33,659 nucleotides of DNA from CAZBDU01 sp964490725 (GCA_964490725.1 CAZBDU010000062.1:1-33659); one strand, 5' to 3'. Counted from the stretch's first letter, positions 22,159-30,469 are shown. Notes: a model not told the origin generated them from the letters alone. Translations and numbers: made by a program.

Positions 22159-23256
22159 ATGACCCGCAACACCAGGAAGCGCCGTTGGGTCCGCTGGTTC
22201 GTGCCCGCCGTCGCGGCCGCAGCCGCCGGTGGGGCGTTGTTCTTCGTCCTCGGCTCTGCCAGGCAGCAGGGTGCAACCGCCCCCCGGTTCACCACCTATC
22301 GGGTGCAGGCGGTGACCGAGAGCAACACCATCGAGATCTCCGGCAACATCGCACCCGTCGAGGAGGAGGACCTGGGCTTCTCCGCCAGCGGCAAGGTGGC
22401 CAGGGTCTACGTGAAGGAAGGGGACCGGGTCAGGGCGGGAACGCTGGTGGCCGAGCTGGACAACAGCGACCAGGTCTACGCCCTGGCGGCCCTGGACGCG
22501 GAGATCGAAAAGACCAGGATCGCCGGCTCCAAGCAGGATCTGGCCCTGCTGGAGCTGGAGAGGCAGAGCCAGCTGACGGCGCTGGAGGACAGAAAGCTCT
22601 ACACCACCATCTCCGGAGTGGTCACCTCGGTGGACATCCGCCGCGGAGAGCTGGTCAAGTCGGTGAACGACATCACCCCGGTCATGCACGTCAGCAACCT
22701 CTCGGCCATGAAGGCGGACGTGGAGATCGACGAGATCGACGCCCCTCGCGTTGCGGTGGGCCAGAAGGTCACCTTCTTCTTCGATGCCCTCCCCGACCTC
22801 CAGGTCCAGGGAAGGGTCTCTGCGCTGCCCATTCAGGCCAGAGTGACCGGAAGCGGGATCGCCGTGGTGGACGCCGAGGTGATCATCGACGCTCCGCCGC
22901 CGGGGCTGGTGGCCGGCTACTCCTTCGCGGCGGAGATCCAGGCCGGAGAGCCGCAGGAGATCCTGGTCCTGGAGGAGCAGGCGGTGCTGGAGCGCGGCGG
23001 CGCGAAAATGGTCCTGCGGGCGCCGGCCGAGCCCGGGGGCCGGCCGGTGCCGGCGCCGGTGAAGACGGCCGCCTACGGCGGAGGCAAGGTGAGGATACTG
23101 TCCGGGCTGTCGGCGGGGGACCTGGTGGTCGTGGCGAACCCGCAGAGCCAGGCCTCCGGAGGCTCCGGCGGCACCAGCCCGCTGCGCCTGCTGGGCTTCC
23201 CCGGCAGGGCTCCCGTTATCCGCCTCAACCCGTCTGCGGGAGGAGCACGCCGGTGA
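22159..23256 (+). CDS. macA: MacA-like periplasmic adaptor (RND/HlyD membrane fusion family)
   Basis: A 365-residue membrane fusion protein linking the MacB-type pump to the TolC-like duct. A short basic N-terminus precedes one anchor helix (FVPAVAAAAAGGALFFVL). Lipoyl half-motifs are GKVARVYVKEGDRVRAGTLVAELD and TTISGVVTSVDIRRGELV. The helical hairpin between them is only about 45 residues, much shorter than in E. coli MacA. Beta-barrel and proximal domains follow (VDEIDAPRVAVGQKVTF-like strands, VRILSGLSAGDLVVV). ATG 22159 is about 10 nt after AAGGAGG. The stop overlaps the GTG start of the ATPase gene by 4 nt. Confidence 0.92.
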   Translation: MTRNTRKRRWVRWFVPAVAAAAAGGALFFVLGSARQQGATAPRFTTYRVQAVTESNTIEISGNIAPVEEEDLGFSASGKVARVYVKEGDRVRAGTLVAELDNSDQVYALAALDAEIEKTRIAGSKQDLALLELERQSQLTALEDRKLYTTISGVVTSVDIRRGELVKSVNDITPVMHVSNLSAMKADVEIDEIDAPRVAVGQKVTFFFDALPDLQVQGRVSALPIQARVTGSGIAVVDAEVIIDAPPPGLVAGYSFAAEIQAGEPQEILVLEEQAVLERGGAKMVLRAPAEPGGRPVPAPVKTAAYGGGKVRILSGLSAGDLVVVANPQSQASGGSGGTSPLRLLGFPGRAPVIRLNPSAGGARR

Positions 23257-23927
23257 GCCCCGTTCCCGCCGTGGAGGCCGCGGAGGTCCGCCGGGACTAC
23301 GTGCTTGGGGAGACCGTGGTGCAGGCGCTGCGGGGCGTCAGCCTGGAAGTCCAGGCCGGGGAGTTCCTGTCCATCATGGGCCCCTCGGGCTCGGGCAAGT
23401 CGACGCTCATGCATCTGATCGGCTGCCTGGATACGCCCACCGCCGGCAGCGTGTACATCCATGGGGAGGACGTATCCCGGATGGACGAGGGGCAGCTGGC
23501 GCGGATCCGCAACCGCAAGATCGGCTTCGTGTTCCAGCAATTCAACCTCCTCGCCCGGATCAGCATTCTGGAAAACGTCATGACCCCGCTGATGTACGCC
23601 GGGACCCCGGGAGCAGAACGCCGCAGGCTCGCCACCGAGGCGCTTGCCCGGGTCGGTCTGGCCGACCGGCTGCGCCACAGACCGGCGCAGCTCTCGGGAG
23701 GCCAGCGCCAGAGGGTGGCCGTGGCCAGGGCCCTGGTGACCGGGCCGTCGATCATCCTGGCCGACGAGCCCACCGGCGCCCTGGACACCGACACCGGCTG
23801 GACCATCCTGGAGCTCTTCCGGGACCTCAACCGGGAGGGCAGGACCATCGTTGTCGTGACCCACGACCCCGAGGTGGGCGCCGCCTGCCGGCGCAGCGTC
23901 CGCCTGCGGGACGGTTTGCTGGAGTAG
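23253..23927 (+). CDS. macB: MacB/LolD-type ABC transporter ATP-binding protein
   Basis: A 224-residue stand-alone ATPase of the MacB/LolD/FtsE group that powers the adjacent permease. Walker A GPSGSGKST, Q-loop VFQQFNLLARI, signature LSGGQRQRV, Walker B IILADEPTGALD and switch VVVTHDPEV are all present. It starts at GTG 23253 inside the macA stop (GTGA overlap), with AGGAG about 8 nt upstream. In E. coli MacB the ATPase and membrane domains are one polypeptide; here they are two genes 5 nt apart. Confidence 0.94.
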   Translation: MSPVPAVEAAEVRRDYVLGETVVQALRGVSLEVQAGEFLSIMGPSGSGKSTLMHLIGCLDTPTAGSVYIHGEDVSRMDEGQLARIRNRKIGFVFQQFNLLARISILENVMTPLMYAGTPGAERRRLATEALARVGLADRLRHRPAQLSGGQRQRVAVARALVTGPSIILADEPTGALDTDTGWTILELFRDLNREGRTIVVVTHDPEVGAACRRSVRLRDGLLE

Positions 23928-23932
23928 GGAAG

Positions 23933-25126
23933 ATGTTCTTCGAAAACGTGAGGCTTGCGTTCAAGGACTTCGGAGCCAACAAGCTCAGGACCTTTCTCTC
24001 GATCCTGGGCATCGTCATCGGCGTGGGCTCGGTGATCGCCATAACCACCCTGGGCCGCAGCGCCACCGCCAGCGTCCAGGCCGAGGTGGCCCGGGCCGGG
24101 CTGAACGTGATCGCGGTCTTTCCCGGCCGGGACAGCGCCAGGGAGGTCCGGCGCCTGTTCACCCCGGAGCTTGCCCGCAAGGTTGCGGCCGGGGTGGAGG
24201 GGGTCAGGGAAGTGGTGCCCATCAACTCCGGCAGCTACCTCCTGAAGCGCGGCCGGGAGACCACCCAGGCCAATGCCGTGGGGGTGGACGAGACCTTCGC
24301 GGACCTCTTCGACTACGCCCCCGCGGAAGGCGGCTTCATCACCGCCGAGCAGAACCAGAGAAGGAACACCGTGATAGTGCTGGGGGCTCAGGTCGCGCAG
24401 GAGCTCTTCCCCGGCGGGCAGGCCATGGGCCAGTACGTGCGCCTGTCCCGCAAGGACGTGGCCAGAAGCTTCAAGGTCGTAGGCGTGATGAGGAGCAAGA
24501 CCGCCACCATGGGGATGGACTTCGACGCGTCGGTCTACGTTCCCTATCAGACCTACACGCGCCGGGTGGAGCCGGCCGAGAACGTACAGCGCTACTTCAT
24601 CGGCGCGCGCCGCGGCGCCGACGTGCTCCAGGTGGCCGATCGAGTGGACCGATACTTTCTCCAGCTCACGGGCAACGAGGACTCCTACCGGGTGATCTCG
24701 CCTGCCACCATGGCGGAGGTGTTCACCGGCGTCACCCGCACGCTCAATCTGTTTCTCACGGGGGTGGCCGCCATCTCCCTTCTGGTGGGGGGGATCGGAA
24801 TCATGAACATCATGCTGGTCTCCGTGACCGAGCGTACCAGGGAGGTGGGCATCCGCAAGGCCCTGGGGGCCTCTCCGGGGGTGATCCGCGGACAGTTTCT
24901 GACCGAGGCCGTGGTGTTGACCCTGGTGGGAGGAGTGATCGGGATCGTGCTGGGCACGGGCCTCAGCTATGCGGGCACCCTGTTTCTGAAGTGGGTGTTC
25001 GCTCCCCAGCTGTCCGCCTTCGCCGTGGCCGTGGCGGTGGCCAGTGCCGTGGGGATCTTCTTCGGCCTCTATCCGGCGGTGCGGGCCTCCAGGCTCGACC
25101 CGGTGGCGGCCCTGGCCTTCGAATAG
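23933..25126 (+). CDS. MacB-type ABC transporter permease (FtsX/MacB_PCD domains)
   Basis: A 397-residue permease with MacB topology: one N-terminal helix (LRTFLSILGIVIGVGSVIAI), a periplasmic domain of about 220 residues, and three C-terminal helices beginning FLTGVAAISLLVGGIGIMNIMLVSVTER. The motif TREVGIRKALGAS is the FtsX-family coupling region that contacts the ATPase, and the end VRASRLDPVAALAFE is characteristic. This type uses mechanotransmission to drive periplasmic substrates through TolC rather than moving them across the inner membrane. ATG 23933 follows the ATPase stop by 5 nt, with GGAG/GGGAAG upstream. Substrate unknown: macrolides, peptides, toxins and lipoproteins are known for relatives. 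Confidence 0.94.
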   Translation: MFFENVRLAFKDFGANKLRTFLSILGIVIGVGSVIAITTLGRSATASVQAEVARAGLNVIAVFPGRDSAREVRRLFTPELARKVAAGVEGVREVVPINSGSYLLKRGRETTQANAVGVDETFADLFDYAPAEGGFITAEQNQRRNTVIVLGAQVAQELFPGGQAMGQYVRLSRKDVARSFKVVGVMRSKTATMGMDFDASVYVPYQTYTRRVEPAENVQRYFIGARRGADVLQVADRVDRYFLQLTGNEDSYRVISPATMAEVFTGVTRTLNLFLTGVAAISLLVGGIGIMNIMLVSVTERTREVGIRKALGASPGVIRGQFLTEAVVLTLVGGVIGIVLGTGLSYAGTLFLKWVFAPQLSAFAVAVAVASAVGIFFGLYPAVRASRLDPVAALAFE

Positions 25127-25140
25127 CGGCGGGTCGGTAG

Positions 25141-26526
25141 ATGCTGGGACGCCGGGAGGGGTACACTTCAACGGTCATGGTGGCGGAGCGGATTCGCAGG
25201 GCCCTCCGGGGCGGCATCCTTTCCTACCTTGCCCCCGCCGCGCTGTTCCTGGCTCTGGGCGTCCCCCTGGTGCTGCTGATCCGGGGGGAGCAGCGCAACA
25301 ACCGTCTGCTCAGCCAGTACCAGGCGCAGCAGGCCATCGTCGCCGCCGGAGAGGCGATGCGCCGCGGCTCGGACCCTCAGGAAGCAGTCGGCCAGGAGGT
25401 ACTGGGCTTCGGCTCCTACGACGCGGGGGGAGAGGCGATCCTGCGGTGGGGGTCCGCCCCCGACAGGATCCGGCCCGGCGAGGCCGCCGGGCCGGGCCAC
25501 GGCTTCACCTTCGACAGGAGGAAGCGCAGCCTGGTGCTGGTCTGGATGCTCCGCATCGAGCCCCGACCCCGGCTGCGTCCCAGAGGGGAGCCGCCCCCCC
25601 TCCCGCCGCCGGAGAACCCGGCTGCGCCTCCGGGACAGGTGGTCGCGGCTGGAGCCGGGCAGCCGCCCGCCGGTGTGGCAGGGCAGGCCCTCGAAGCCCA
25701 GGCGGCGCGGGCAGGGCGATTCCCGCGCACCTTCTTCGTGGAGATCAGCACCGCCCGCTACTGGCGCAGACAGGACATCCTCACCGCCACCATGGTCGTG
25801 CTCATCGGCCTGCTGGCGGCGGCCCTGACCGTCATTCAGGTGAGCTACCGCAGGAGCGCAGAGTACCGCCGCCGGCTCCAGGATCAGGAGCAGCTGGTGC
25901 GCCTGGGCGAGGCCGCCCGGACGCTTTCCCACGAGATCAAGAACCCGCTGAGCGCCATCCGCCTGCGCACGGACATCCTGCAGCGCTTCACCTCACCGCA
26001 GGGCGCCGAGGACCTGGCGACCATTCAGAGGGAGGTGGACCGGCTGCGGTTGCTCACCGAGAGGATCGGCGACTTCCTGCGCGATTCCCGTGGAAACGAG
26101 CAGGTGCTGGACCTCTCCGCGTTCCTGCAGAAGCTGTGCGCGCGGATGAGCGCAGAGGTGCGCTTCGAAGACAGAGCGCAGAGGCCCTGCCCGATCGCCT
26201 TCGACCCGGACCGGCTGCACTCGGTGATCGAAAATCTGGTGCAGAACGCCCGGGAGAGCGAATCGCCCCCCGAAGAGGTGGTGCTGCGTCTGGAGACGGC
26301 CAGACACAGGGCCATCGTCTCCGTTCTGGACCGCGGCTGCGGGGTCCCCGCGGAGATTCTGGACCGGCTCTTCGATCCATTCTTCACGACCAAGACCCGG
26401 GGGTCCGGCATCGGGCTTTCCATGGCGCGCCGCTTCGTGGAGGCGGCGGGCGGAACCCTCACCCTGAGCCGGCGGGAGGGCGGAGGCGCGGAGGCGCGGA
26501 TCGTCCTCAGGCAGGCGCGGCCATGA
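25141..26526 (+). CDS. Membrane sensor histidine kinase
   Basis: A 461-residue kinase predicted to phosphorylate the NtrC-type regulator encoded next. The first helix is near residues 28-47 (LSYLAPAALFLALGVPLVLL), an extracytoplasmic sensor region of about 165 residues follows, and the second helix is near 218-238 (ILTATMVVLIGLLAAALTVI). The HisKA box is LSHEIKNPLSAIRLR with His264. ATPase boxes are ENLVQNARES, DRGCGVP, DPFFTTK and GSGIGLSMARRFVEAAGG. Residues about 140-195 of the sensor are a Pro/Ala-rich low-complexity insert. The start is uncertain: ATG 25141 (14 nt after the permease stop) or ATG 25177, neither with a well-placed Shine-Dalgarno. The stop overlaps the regulator start (ATGA). 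Confidence 0.93.
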   Translation: MLGRREGYTSTVMVAERIRRALRGGILSYLAPAALFLALGVPLVLLIRGEQRNNRLLSQYQAQQAIVAAGEAMRRGSDPQEAVGQEVLGFGSYDAGGEAILRWGSAPDRIRPGEAAGPGHGFTFDRRKRSLVLVWMLRIEPRPRLRPRGEPPPLPPPENPAAPPGQVVAAGAGQPPAGVAGQALEAQAARAGRFPRTFFVEISTARYWRRQDILTATMVVLIGLLAAALTVIQVSYRRSAEYRRRLQDQEQLVRLGEAARTLSHEIKNPLSAIRLRTDILQRFTSPQGAEDLATIQREVDRLRLLTERIGDFLRDSRGNEQVLDLSAFLQKLCARMSAEVRFEDRAQRPCPIAFDPDRLHSVIENLVQNARESESPPEEVVLRLETARHRAIVSVLDRGCGVPAEILDRLFDPFFTTKTRGSGIGLSMARRFVEAAGGTLTLSRREGGGAEARIVLRQARP

Positions 26527-27887
26527 AGGTCCTGGTGGTGGACGACGAGCGGGACATCCGGGAGTCGATTCAGCGCTACCTGCAGCTGGAGGGCATGGCG
26601 GCGGATTGCGCCGAAAACGGGCTCTCCGCTCAGCGTCGCCTGCGGCAGGAGCTCTACTCCGCGGCCATCGTGGACCTGAAGATGCCCGGCATGGACGGCC
26701 TGGAGCTGATCCGGTGGATCCGCGCCGAGGGCCTGCGGGTGCCAGTCATCATGATCTCCGCCTACGGGGAGATCAATGACGCGGTGGAGGCCATGAAGTC
26801 CGGTGCCCAGGACTACGTCGTGAAGCCCTTCAATGCCGAGGAGCTGCTGCTCAGGCTCAGGAAGCTCATCGACGAGCAGTCGCTGAAGGACACCGTGGAG
26901 CTGGGGAGGCGCTCCGGCTCCACGGACAGCGAGCTGGTGGGACAGAGCGCGCCGATGCTCGCAGTGAGGAAGCGCATCGACCAGATCGCCTCGGTGCCCT
27001 CCACGGTGCTGGTGACCGGGGAGAACGGCTCGGGAAAAGAGGTGGTGGCCAGGGCCATCCACGCTCGCTCCGCCGTGGCCTCCGGGCCGTTCGTGGCCGT
27101 GAACGTCGGCGGGGTGCCGGAGACGCTGGTGGAGAGCGAGCTGTTCGGGTACGAGAAGGGGGCCTTCACGGGGGCGGCGGGCCGCAAGGTGGGTCTGTTC
27201 GAGCTGGCTTCGATGGGGACCCTGTTCCTGGACGAGATCGGGGAGATGGCGCCGGCGCTCCAGGTGAAGCTGCTGCGGGTGCTGCAGGACAAGAAGATAC
27301 GCAGGCTGGGTGCCACCCAGGACCTCCCCATCGACGCCCGCATCATCGCCGCCACCAACAGGGACCTGGAGCTGCTGGTGAGGGAGGGAAGGTTCCGGGA
27401 GGACCTCTACTACCGGCTCAACGTCGCGCGGATCGATGTCCCGCCCCTGCGGGAACGGCCGGAAGACGTGCCCCTGCTGGTGGGCCGCCTCATCGAGAAG
27501 CTCAACCGCAAGATGGGCAGGACGGTCGAGGGGATCTCGGCGGAGGCCATGCGCAAGCTCCAAAGCTACCGCTTTCCCGGAAACGTGAGGGAGCTGGAGA
27601 ACATCATCGAACGGGCCTTCATCTTCTCGGAGTCGGGGATCCTGGAGGAGGGAAGCATCGACATCAAGCTGCAGGACCGCCCGGCTCCGGCCGCTGCCCC
27701 CACCATGAAGGGCATCGAGAGGCGTTCCATCATCGAGGCGCTGAGCCGCTGGGAGGGAAACCGCACCCGGGCGGCCAAAGAGCTGGGGATCAGCCGCCGG
27801 ACGATCATCGCCAAGATCAAGGAGTATCGCCTGGACTCCGAGCTCCCGCCGCGGTCGCCCTCGCGGAGCAGGCCCGGCGGCGAGTAG
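26523..27887 (+). CDS. NtrC-family sigma-54-dependent response regulator
   Basis: A 454-residue activator in three parts. The receiver (about 1-120) has DDE near residue 7, Asp51 in AIVDLKMPGMDG and Lys in VVKPF. The AAA+ domain (about 140-370) has Walker A GENGSGKE, the intact sigma-54 contact loop GAFTGA (213-218), Walker B TLFLDEIGEM and the arginine-finger region FREDLYYRLN. A Fis-type helix-turn-helix (NRTRAAKELGISRRTIIAKIKEY) near 415-437 binds DNA. ATG 26523 overlaps the kinase stop by 4 nt. Its gene is last in the macAB transcript, and both promoters of the locus look sigma-54-dependent, so it most likely activates them and itself through the dyads at 21983-22028. Confidence 0.96.
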   Translation: MKVLVVDDERDIRESIQRYLQLEGMAADCAENGLSAQRRLRQELYSAAIVDLKMPGMDGLELIRWIRAEGLRVPVIMISAYGEINDAVEAMKSGAQDYVVKPFNAEELLLRLRKLIDEQSLKDTVELGRRSGSTDSELVGQSAPMLAVRKRIDQIASVPSTVLVTGENGSGKEVVARAIHARSAVASGPFVAVNVGGVPETLVESELFGYEKGAFTGAAGRKVGLFELASMGTLFLDEIGEMAPALQVKLLRVLQDKKIRRLGATQDLPIDARIIAATNRDLELLVREGRFREDLYYRLNVARIDVPPLRERPEDVPLLVGRLIEKLNRKMGRTVEGISAEAMRKLQSYRFPGNVRELENIIERAFIFSESGILEEGSIDIKLQDRPAPAAAPTMKGIERRSIIEALSRWEGNRTRAAKELGISRRTIIAKIKEYRLDSELPPRSPSRSRPGGE

Positions 27888-27953
27888 ACCGCTCTTCCCG
27901 GTCTGCCGGCGAGCCCCGCCGCAGGGCGGCGCCTCCCGTTCCGTTCCGCCGCG

Positions 27954-27983
27954 GTGACGCCCACGGGCGCGTCTGATTACATT
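27954..27983 (+). promoter_or_regulatory. Candidate leaderless promoter of the reductase gene
   Basis: GTGACG (27954-27959), 18 nt, and TACATT (27978-27983), with 7 nt to ATG 27991. The -35 is weak (4 of 6), but the spacing repeats that seen at proS and the HAD gene. Confidence 0.45.
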
Positions 27984-27990
27984 GGTCGGG

Positions 27991-28656
27991 ATGGGTGACA
28001 CCGTGAGCGCCGGCAGGAGGGAGCACCGGGTCCTCTCCGTTCGAGACCTTACCCCTTCGGCCTACGTGCTGCGCTTCCAGAGGAAGGGGCTTCAGTTCCG
28101 GCCCGGCCAGTACCTCGTCGTAGGCCTTCCGGACAGGATCGACATGCGGGAGTACACGATCTACTCAGCCCCGCAGGAGGACTTCCTGGAGATACTGGTG
28201 AAGGAGGTGCCGGGCGGCACGGTGTCCAGGGACCTGCGCCGGTGCAGGCCCGGAGACAGGCTGCAGGTTCAGGGCCCCCTGGGCTTCTTCACGATCGGCA
28301 GGGCCTCCCGGGGGGCGCCGTTCCTCTTCGCGGCCACCGGCACGGGGGTTTCGCCCTTCCACTGCTTCATCAGGAGCTACCCGAGCCTCGACTACCAGCT
28401 GCTTCACGGGGTTCGCTACTCGAGGGAGCTCTACGAGCGCGACACCTTCGATCCGCGGCGTTTCACCGGCTGCGTGACCCGTGGGCAGGGCGGGGACTAC
28501 CGCGGGCGGGTCACCCATCTGCTCCGGGAGAACCCCGTGCACCCGCAAACGCTCTGCTACCTTTGCGGCAGCTGCGACATGATCTACGAGGCATTCGATA
28601 TCCTCCGCGCCCAGGGTGTCCCCCGGGAGCACCTCTTCGCGGAGGTCTACTTCTGA
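27991..28656 (+). CDS. Ferredoxin/flavodoxin-NAD(P) reductase-like flavoprotein
   Basis: A 221-residue FNR-superfamily oxidoreductase with an FAD-binding barrel followed by an NAD(P)-binding domain. FAD contacts are seen in FRPGQYLVVGLP and REYTIYSAPQ (the RxYS/T type motif), and GGTVSRDL lies in the next loop. The nucleotide domain has FAATGTGVSPFHCFIR and the late CGSCDMIYEAFDIL. The protein ends with an aromatic residue (EVYF), as in ferredoxin-NADP reductases. There is no [2Fe-2S] domain, so the partner would be a separate ferredoxin or flavodoxin. ATG 27991 has no Shine-Dalgarno; TTG 27982 is an alternative. It ends in a 10-nt convergent overlap with moaE. Confidence 0.88.
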   Translation: MGDTVSAGRREHRVLSVRDLTPSAYVLRFQRKGLQFRPGQYLVVGLPDRIDMREYTIYSAPQEDFLEILVKEVPGGTVSRDLRRCRPGDRLQVQGPLGFFTIGRASRGAPFLFAATGTGVSPFHCFIRSYPSLDYQLLHGVRYSRELYERDTFDPRRFTGCVTRGQGGDYRGRVTHLLRENPVHPQTLCYLCGSCDMIYEAFDILRAQGVPREHLFAEVYF

Positions 28657-29129
28657 GGGGACTGGCCGGAGCCGATCCAGCCGGATTCACCGCTGGCGTA
28701 GCGCTCCTTCTTCCAGATAGGGACCCTCGCCTTCAGCTCGTCGATGATGAAGCGGCAGGCCGCGAAGGCCGCGCCGCGGTGGGCGGCGGTCACGCCCACC
28801 CAGACGGCGGCCTCGCCCACCGTGAGGTGCCCCACCCCGTGGACGCACCGGGCGGAGAGAACGGGAAAACGGCGCCGCGCTTCCTCCACGATCCTCAGCC
28901 CTTCCTTCTCTGCCAGCGGCCGGTAGGCCTGGTACTCCAGGGACGTCACCGTCCGGCCCTCGTTCTCACCACGAACCCAACCCGCGAAGACCACCAGAGC
29001 CCCGGCACGCGGGTCGGCCAGCAGGGACCCCTCCCGCTGGGGATCCAGGGGTCGATCCTCCAGCCGGAATGCAACCCGCCGCTCCGGCCTGCACGATTCG
29101 ACTGCCCGGCCAACCGGCCTGTCCCGCAC
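28647..29129 (-). CDS. moaE: Molybdopterin synthase catalytic subunit MoaE
   Basis: A 160-residue large subunit of molybdopterin synthase, which inserts two sulfurs carried by MoaD into cyclic pyranopterin phosphate. Matching segments are GALVVFAGWVRGENEGR, LEYQAYRPLAEKEG, VHGVGHLTVGEAAVWVGV, HRGAAFAACRFIIDELK and the catalytic VPIWKKE. The chosen GTG 29129 lies two bases after the intact-frame moaD stop (TGA 29133-29131) and has GGAGG 5 nt upstream. The N-terminal 20 residues are not family-typical, so a later start is possible. The frame is also open upstream through part of moaD, which is a consequence of the moaD frameshift rather than a designed fusion. Confidence 0.9.
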   Translation of the reverse strand: MRDRPVGRAVESCRPERRVAFRLEDRPLDPQREGSLLADPRAGALVVFAGWVRGENEGRTVTSLEYQAYRPLAEKEGLRIVEEARRRFPVLSARCVHGVGHLTVGEAAVWVGVTAAHRGAAFAACRFIIDELKARVPIWKKERYASGESGWIGSGQSPQK

Positions 29130-29130
29130 C

Positions 29131-29407
29131 TCACCCTCCGGCGAAGGGCGCGAGGAAGACCAGGCGGTCCCCCGATTGCAGCTTCGTGTCCCACGAGGCG
29201 AACTCCCGTTGACCGCCACCCGGATGCCCCCGGGCGGACAGGGGAAGGAATGCCTGGCGGCGAGCTCGCCGTAGAGCTCCTCGGCGGTGGCGGCAGTGGT
29301 CTCCAGGGTCTCTTTCTCACAGCCGCGCAGGTCCCTGAACGCGGCGAAATACTGAAGGTGTACTGTCCTGGCTTCGCTTTTTATCGCGATCCCCCCGTGT
29401 GGGTCAT
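29131..29407 (-). pseudogene. moaD: moaD with two apparent single-base frameshifts
   Basis: Molybdopterin synthase small subunit, the sulfur carrier, is recognisable in pieces. ATG 29407 overlaps the moaA stop (ATGA), the expected start, but that frame hits TAA after eight codons. The body of the protein (VHLQYFAAFRDLRG to GGIRVAVNG) is in another frame, reached if the six-G run (29396-29391) had one more G. The C-terminal part (EFASWDTKLQSGDRLVFLAP, then FAGG) is in a third frame, reached by adding one G at the three-G run at 29207-29205, and ends in the essential Gly-Gly before TGA 29133-29131. Restored, it would be about 90 residues, normal for MoaD. Either sequencing indels in homopolymers or a real inactivation. 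Confidence 0.8.
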
Positions 29408-30453
29408 CCCCCGATGTGGTACATCTCCACCTTCTTCGTTGAGCCTGCTTTCCCGCGCATCCGCTGCCGCTCCTCGGAGTATCGGTCCGAGCGGCCCCGC
29501 CAGATGCCGCGCATAAGCTCCAGAAGCTCCCGATCACTCGCCCCTGCGCGCAGCGGTCCCCTGAGGTCCGTCCCCCGGGCGGCAAAGAGGCAGGTGTAGA
29601 GGGTCCCGTCCGCCGCCAGACGCACCCGGCTGCAATCGCGGCAGAACGGCTGGCTCACCGAGGAGATGAAGCCCACCTCGCCGCCGCCGTCCAGAAGCCG
29701 ATAGCGGCGGGCCACCTCGCCGCGGTAGCTCGCCTCCAGGGCCTCCAGGGGAAACACCGCAGCGATCCGTTCCAGCAGCTCCCGCGAGGGCACCACCTGG
29801 GAGCGATCCCAGCGATTGTGCGTGCCCGCGTCCATGAACTCGATGAAGCGCACGATGCAGGAGGTTCCGCGAAAACGGCGGACGAAATCCACGACCTCGT
29901 GGTCGTTCACTCCTCTCATCACGACCATGTTGATCTTGACAGGAGCCAGACCGGCCCGCAGCGCCGCCTCGATCGCCCGAAGCACGCGCTCCACACGGTA
30001 TCCCCGGCCGTTGATCCTGGCGAAGGTCTGTGGCGAGAGGGAATCCAGGCTCAGCGACACCCGGTGAAGGCCGGCTTCCTTCAGCCGCTGCGCCATTCCC
30101 GCCAGCCGGGTTCCGTTGGTGATGAGGGCAAGGTCCTCGATCTCGGGGATGCCCGCCAGGTCGCGGATCAGCTCGGGGAGCCACTCCCGCAAAAGCGGCT
30201 CCCCGCCAGTGATCTTGACCTTCCTCACGCCGAGAGCCGCAAACAGCCTCGCGATCCGCCCGATCTCCTCCAGCGTGAGCAGCTCCTCCCTGCGCAGAAA
30301 GGCGTAGCTCTCGCCGTAGATCTCCGCGGGCATGCAGTAGGTGCAGCGGAAGTTGCACCTGTCGATCACGGATATCCTCAGGTCCCGGAGCGGCCTGTCA
30401 AGAGCGTCCCTGATGAGGCTGCCTGTCCCCTCCGTCATGTCACCTGTCCGCAT
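29404..30453 (-). CDS. moaA: GTP 3',8-cyclase MoaA (radical SAM)
   Basis: A 349-residue radical SAM enzyme that, with MoaC, makes cyclic pyranopterin monophosphate from GTP, the first step of molybdenum cofactor synthesis. The SAM cluster motif is CNFRCTYC (Cys33, 37, 40); ITGGEPLLR is the SAM-binding GGE motif. The second, C-terminal cluster is CRDCSRVRLAADGTLYTC, and the protein ends in Gly-Gly, needed for activity. Start is ATG 30453 or ATG 30438; the latter has AGGTGA just upstream. moaD begins in the moaA stop and moaE follows; moaC is not in the window. Confidence 0.96.
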   Translation of the reverse strand: MRTGDMTEGTGSLIRDALDRPLRDLRISVIDRCNFRCTYCMPAEIYGESYAFLRREELLTLEEIGRIARLFAALGVRKVKITGGEPLLREWLPELIRDLAGIPEIEDLALITNGTRLAGMAQRLKEAGLHRVSLSLDSLSPQTFARINGRGYRVERVLRAIEAALRAGLAPVKINMVVMRGVNDHEVVDFVRRFRGTSCIVRFIEFMDAGTHNRWDRSQVVPSRELLERIAAVFPLEALEASYRGEVARRYRLLDGGGEVGFISSVSQPFCRDCSRVRLAADGTLYTCLFAARGTDLRGPLRAGASDRELLELMRGIWRGRSDRYSEERQRMRGKAGSTKKVEMYHIGG

Positions 30454-30469
30454 CCAGCCGGGGGCCCCT

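Noticed and set aside
27886..27904. Terminator after the NtrC-type regulator
   Set aside because: AGACCG and CGGTCT form a 6-bp stem at the stop codon, but no T-tract follows.
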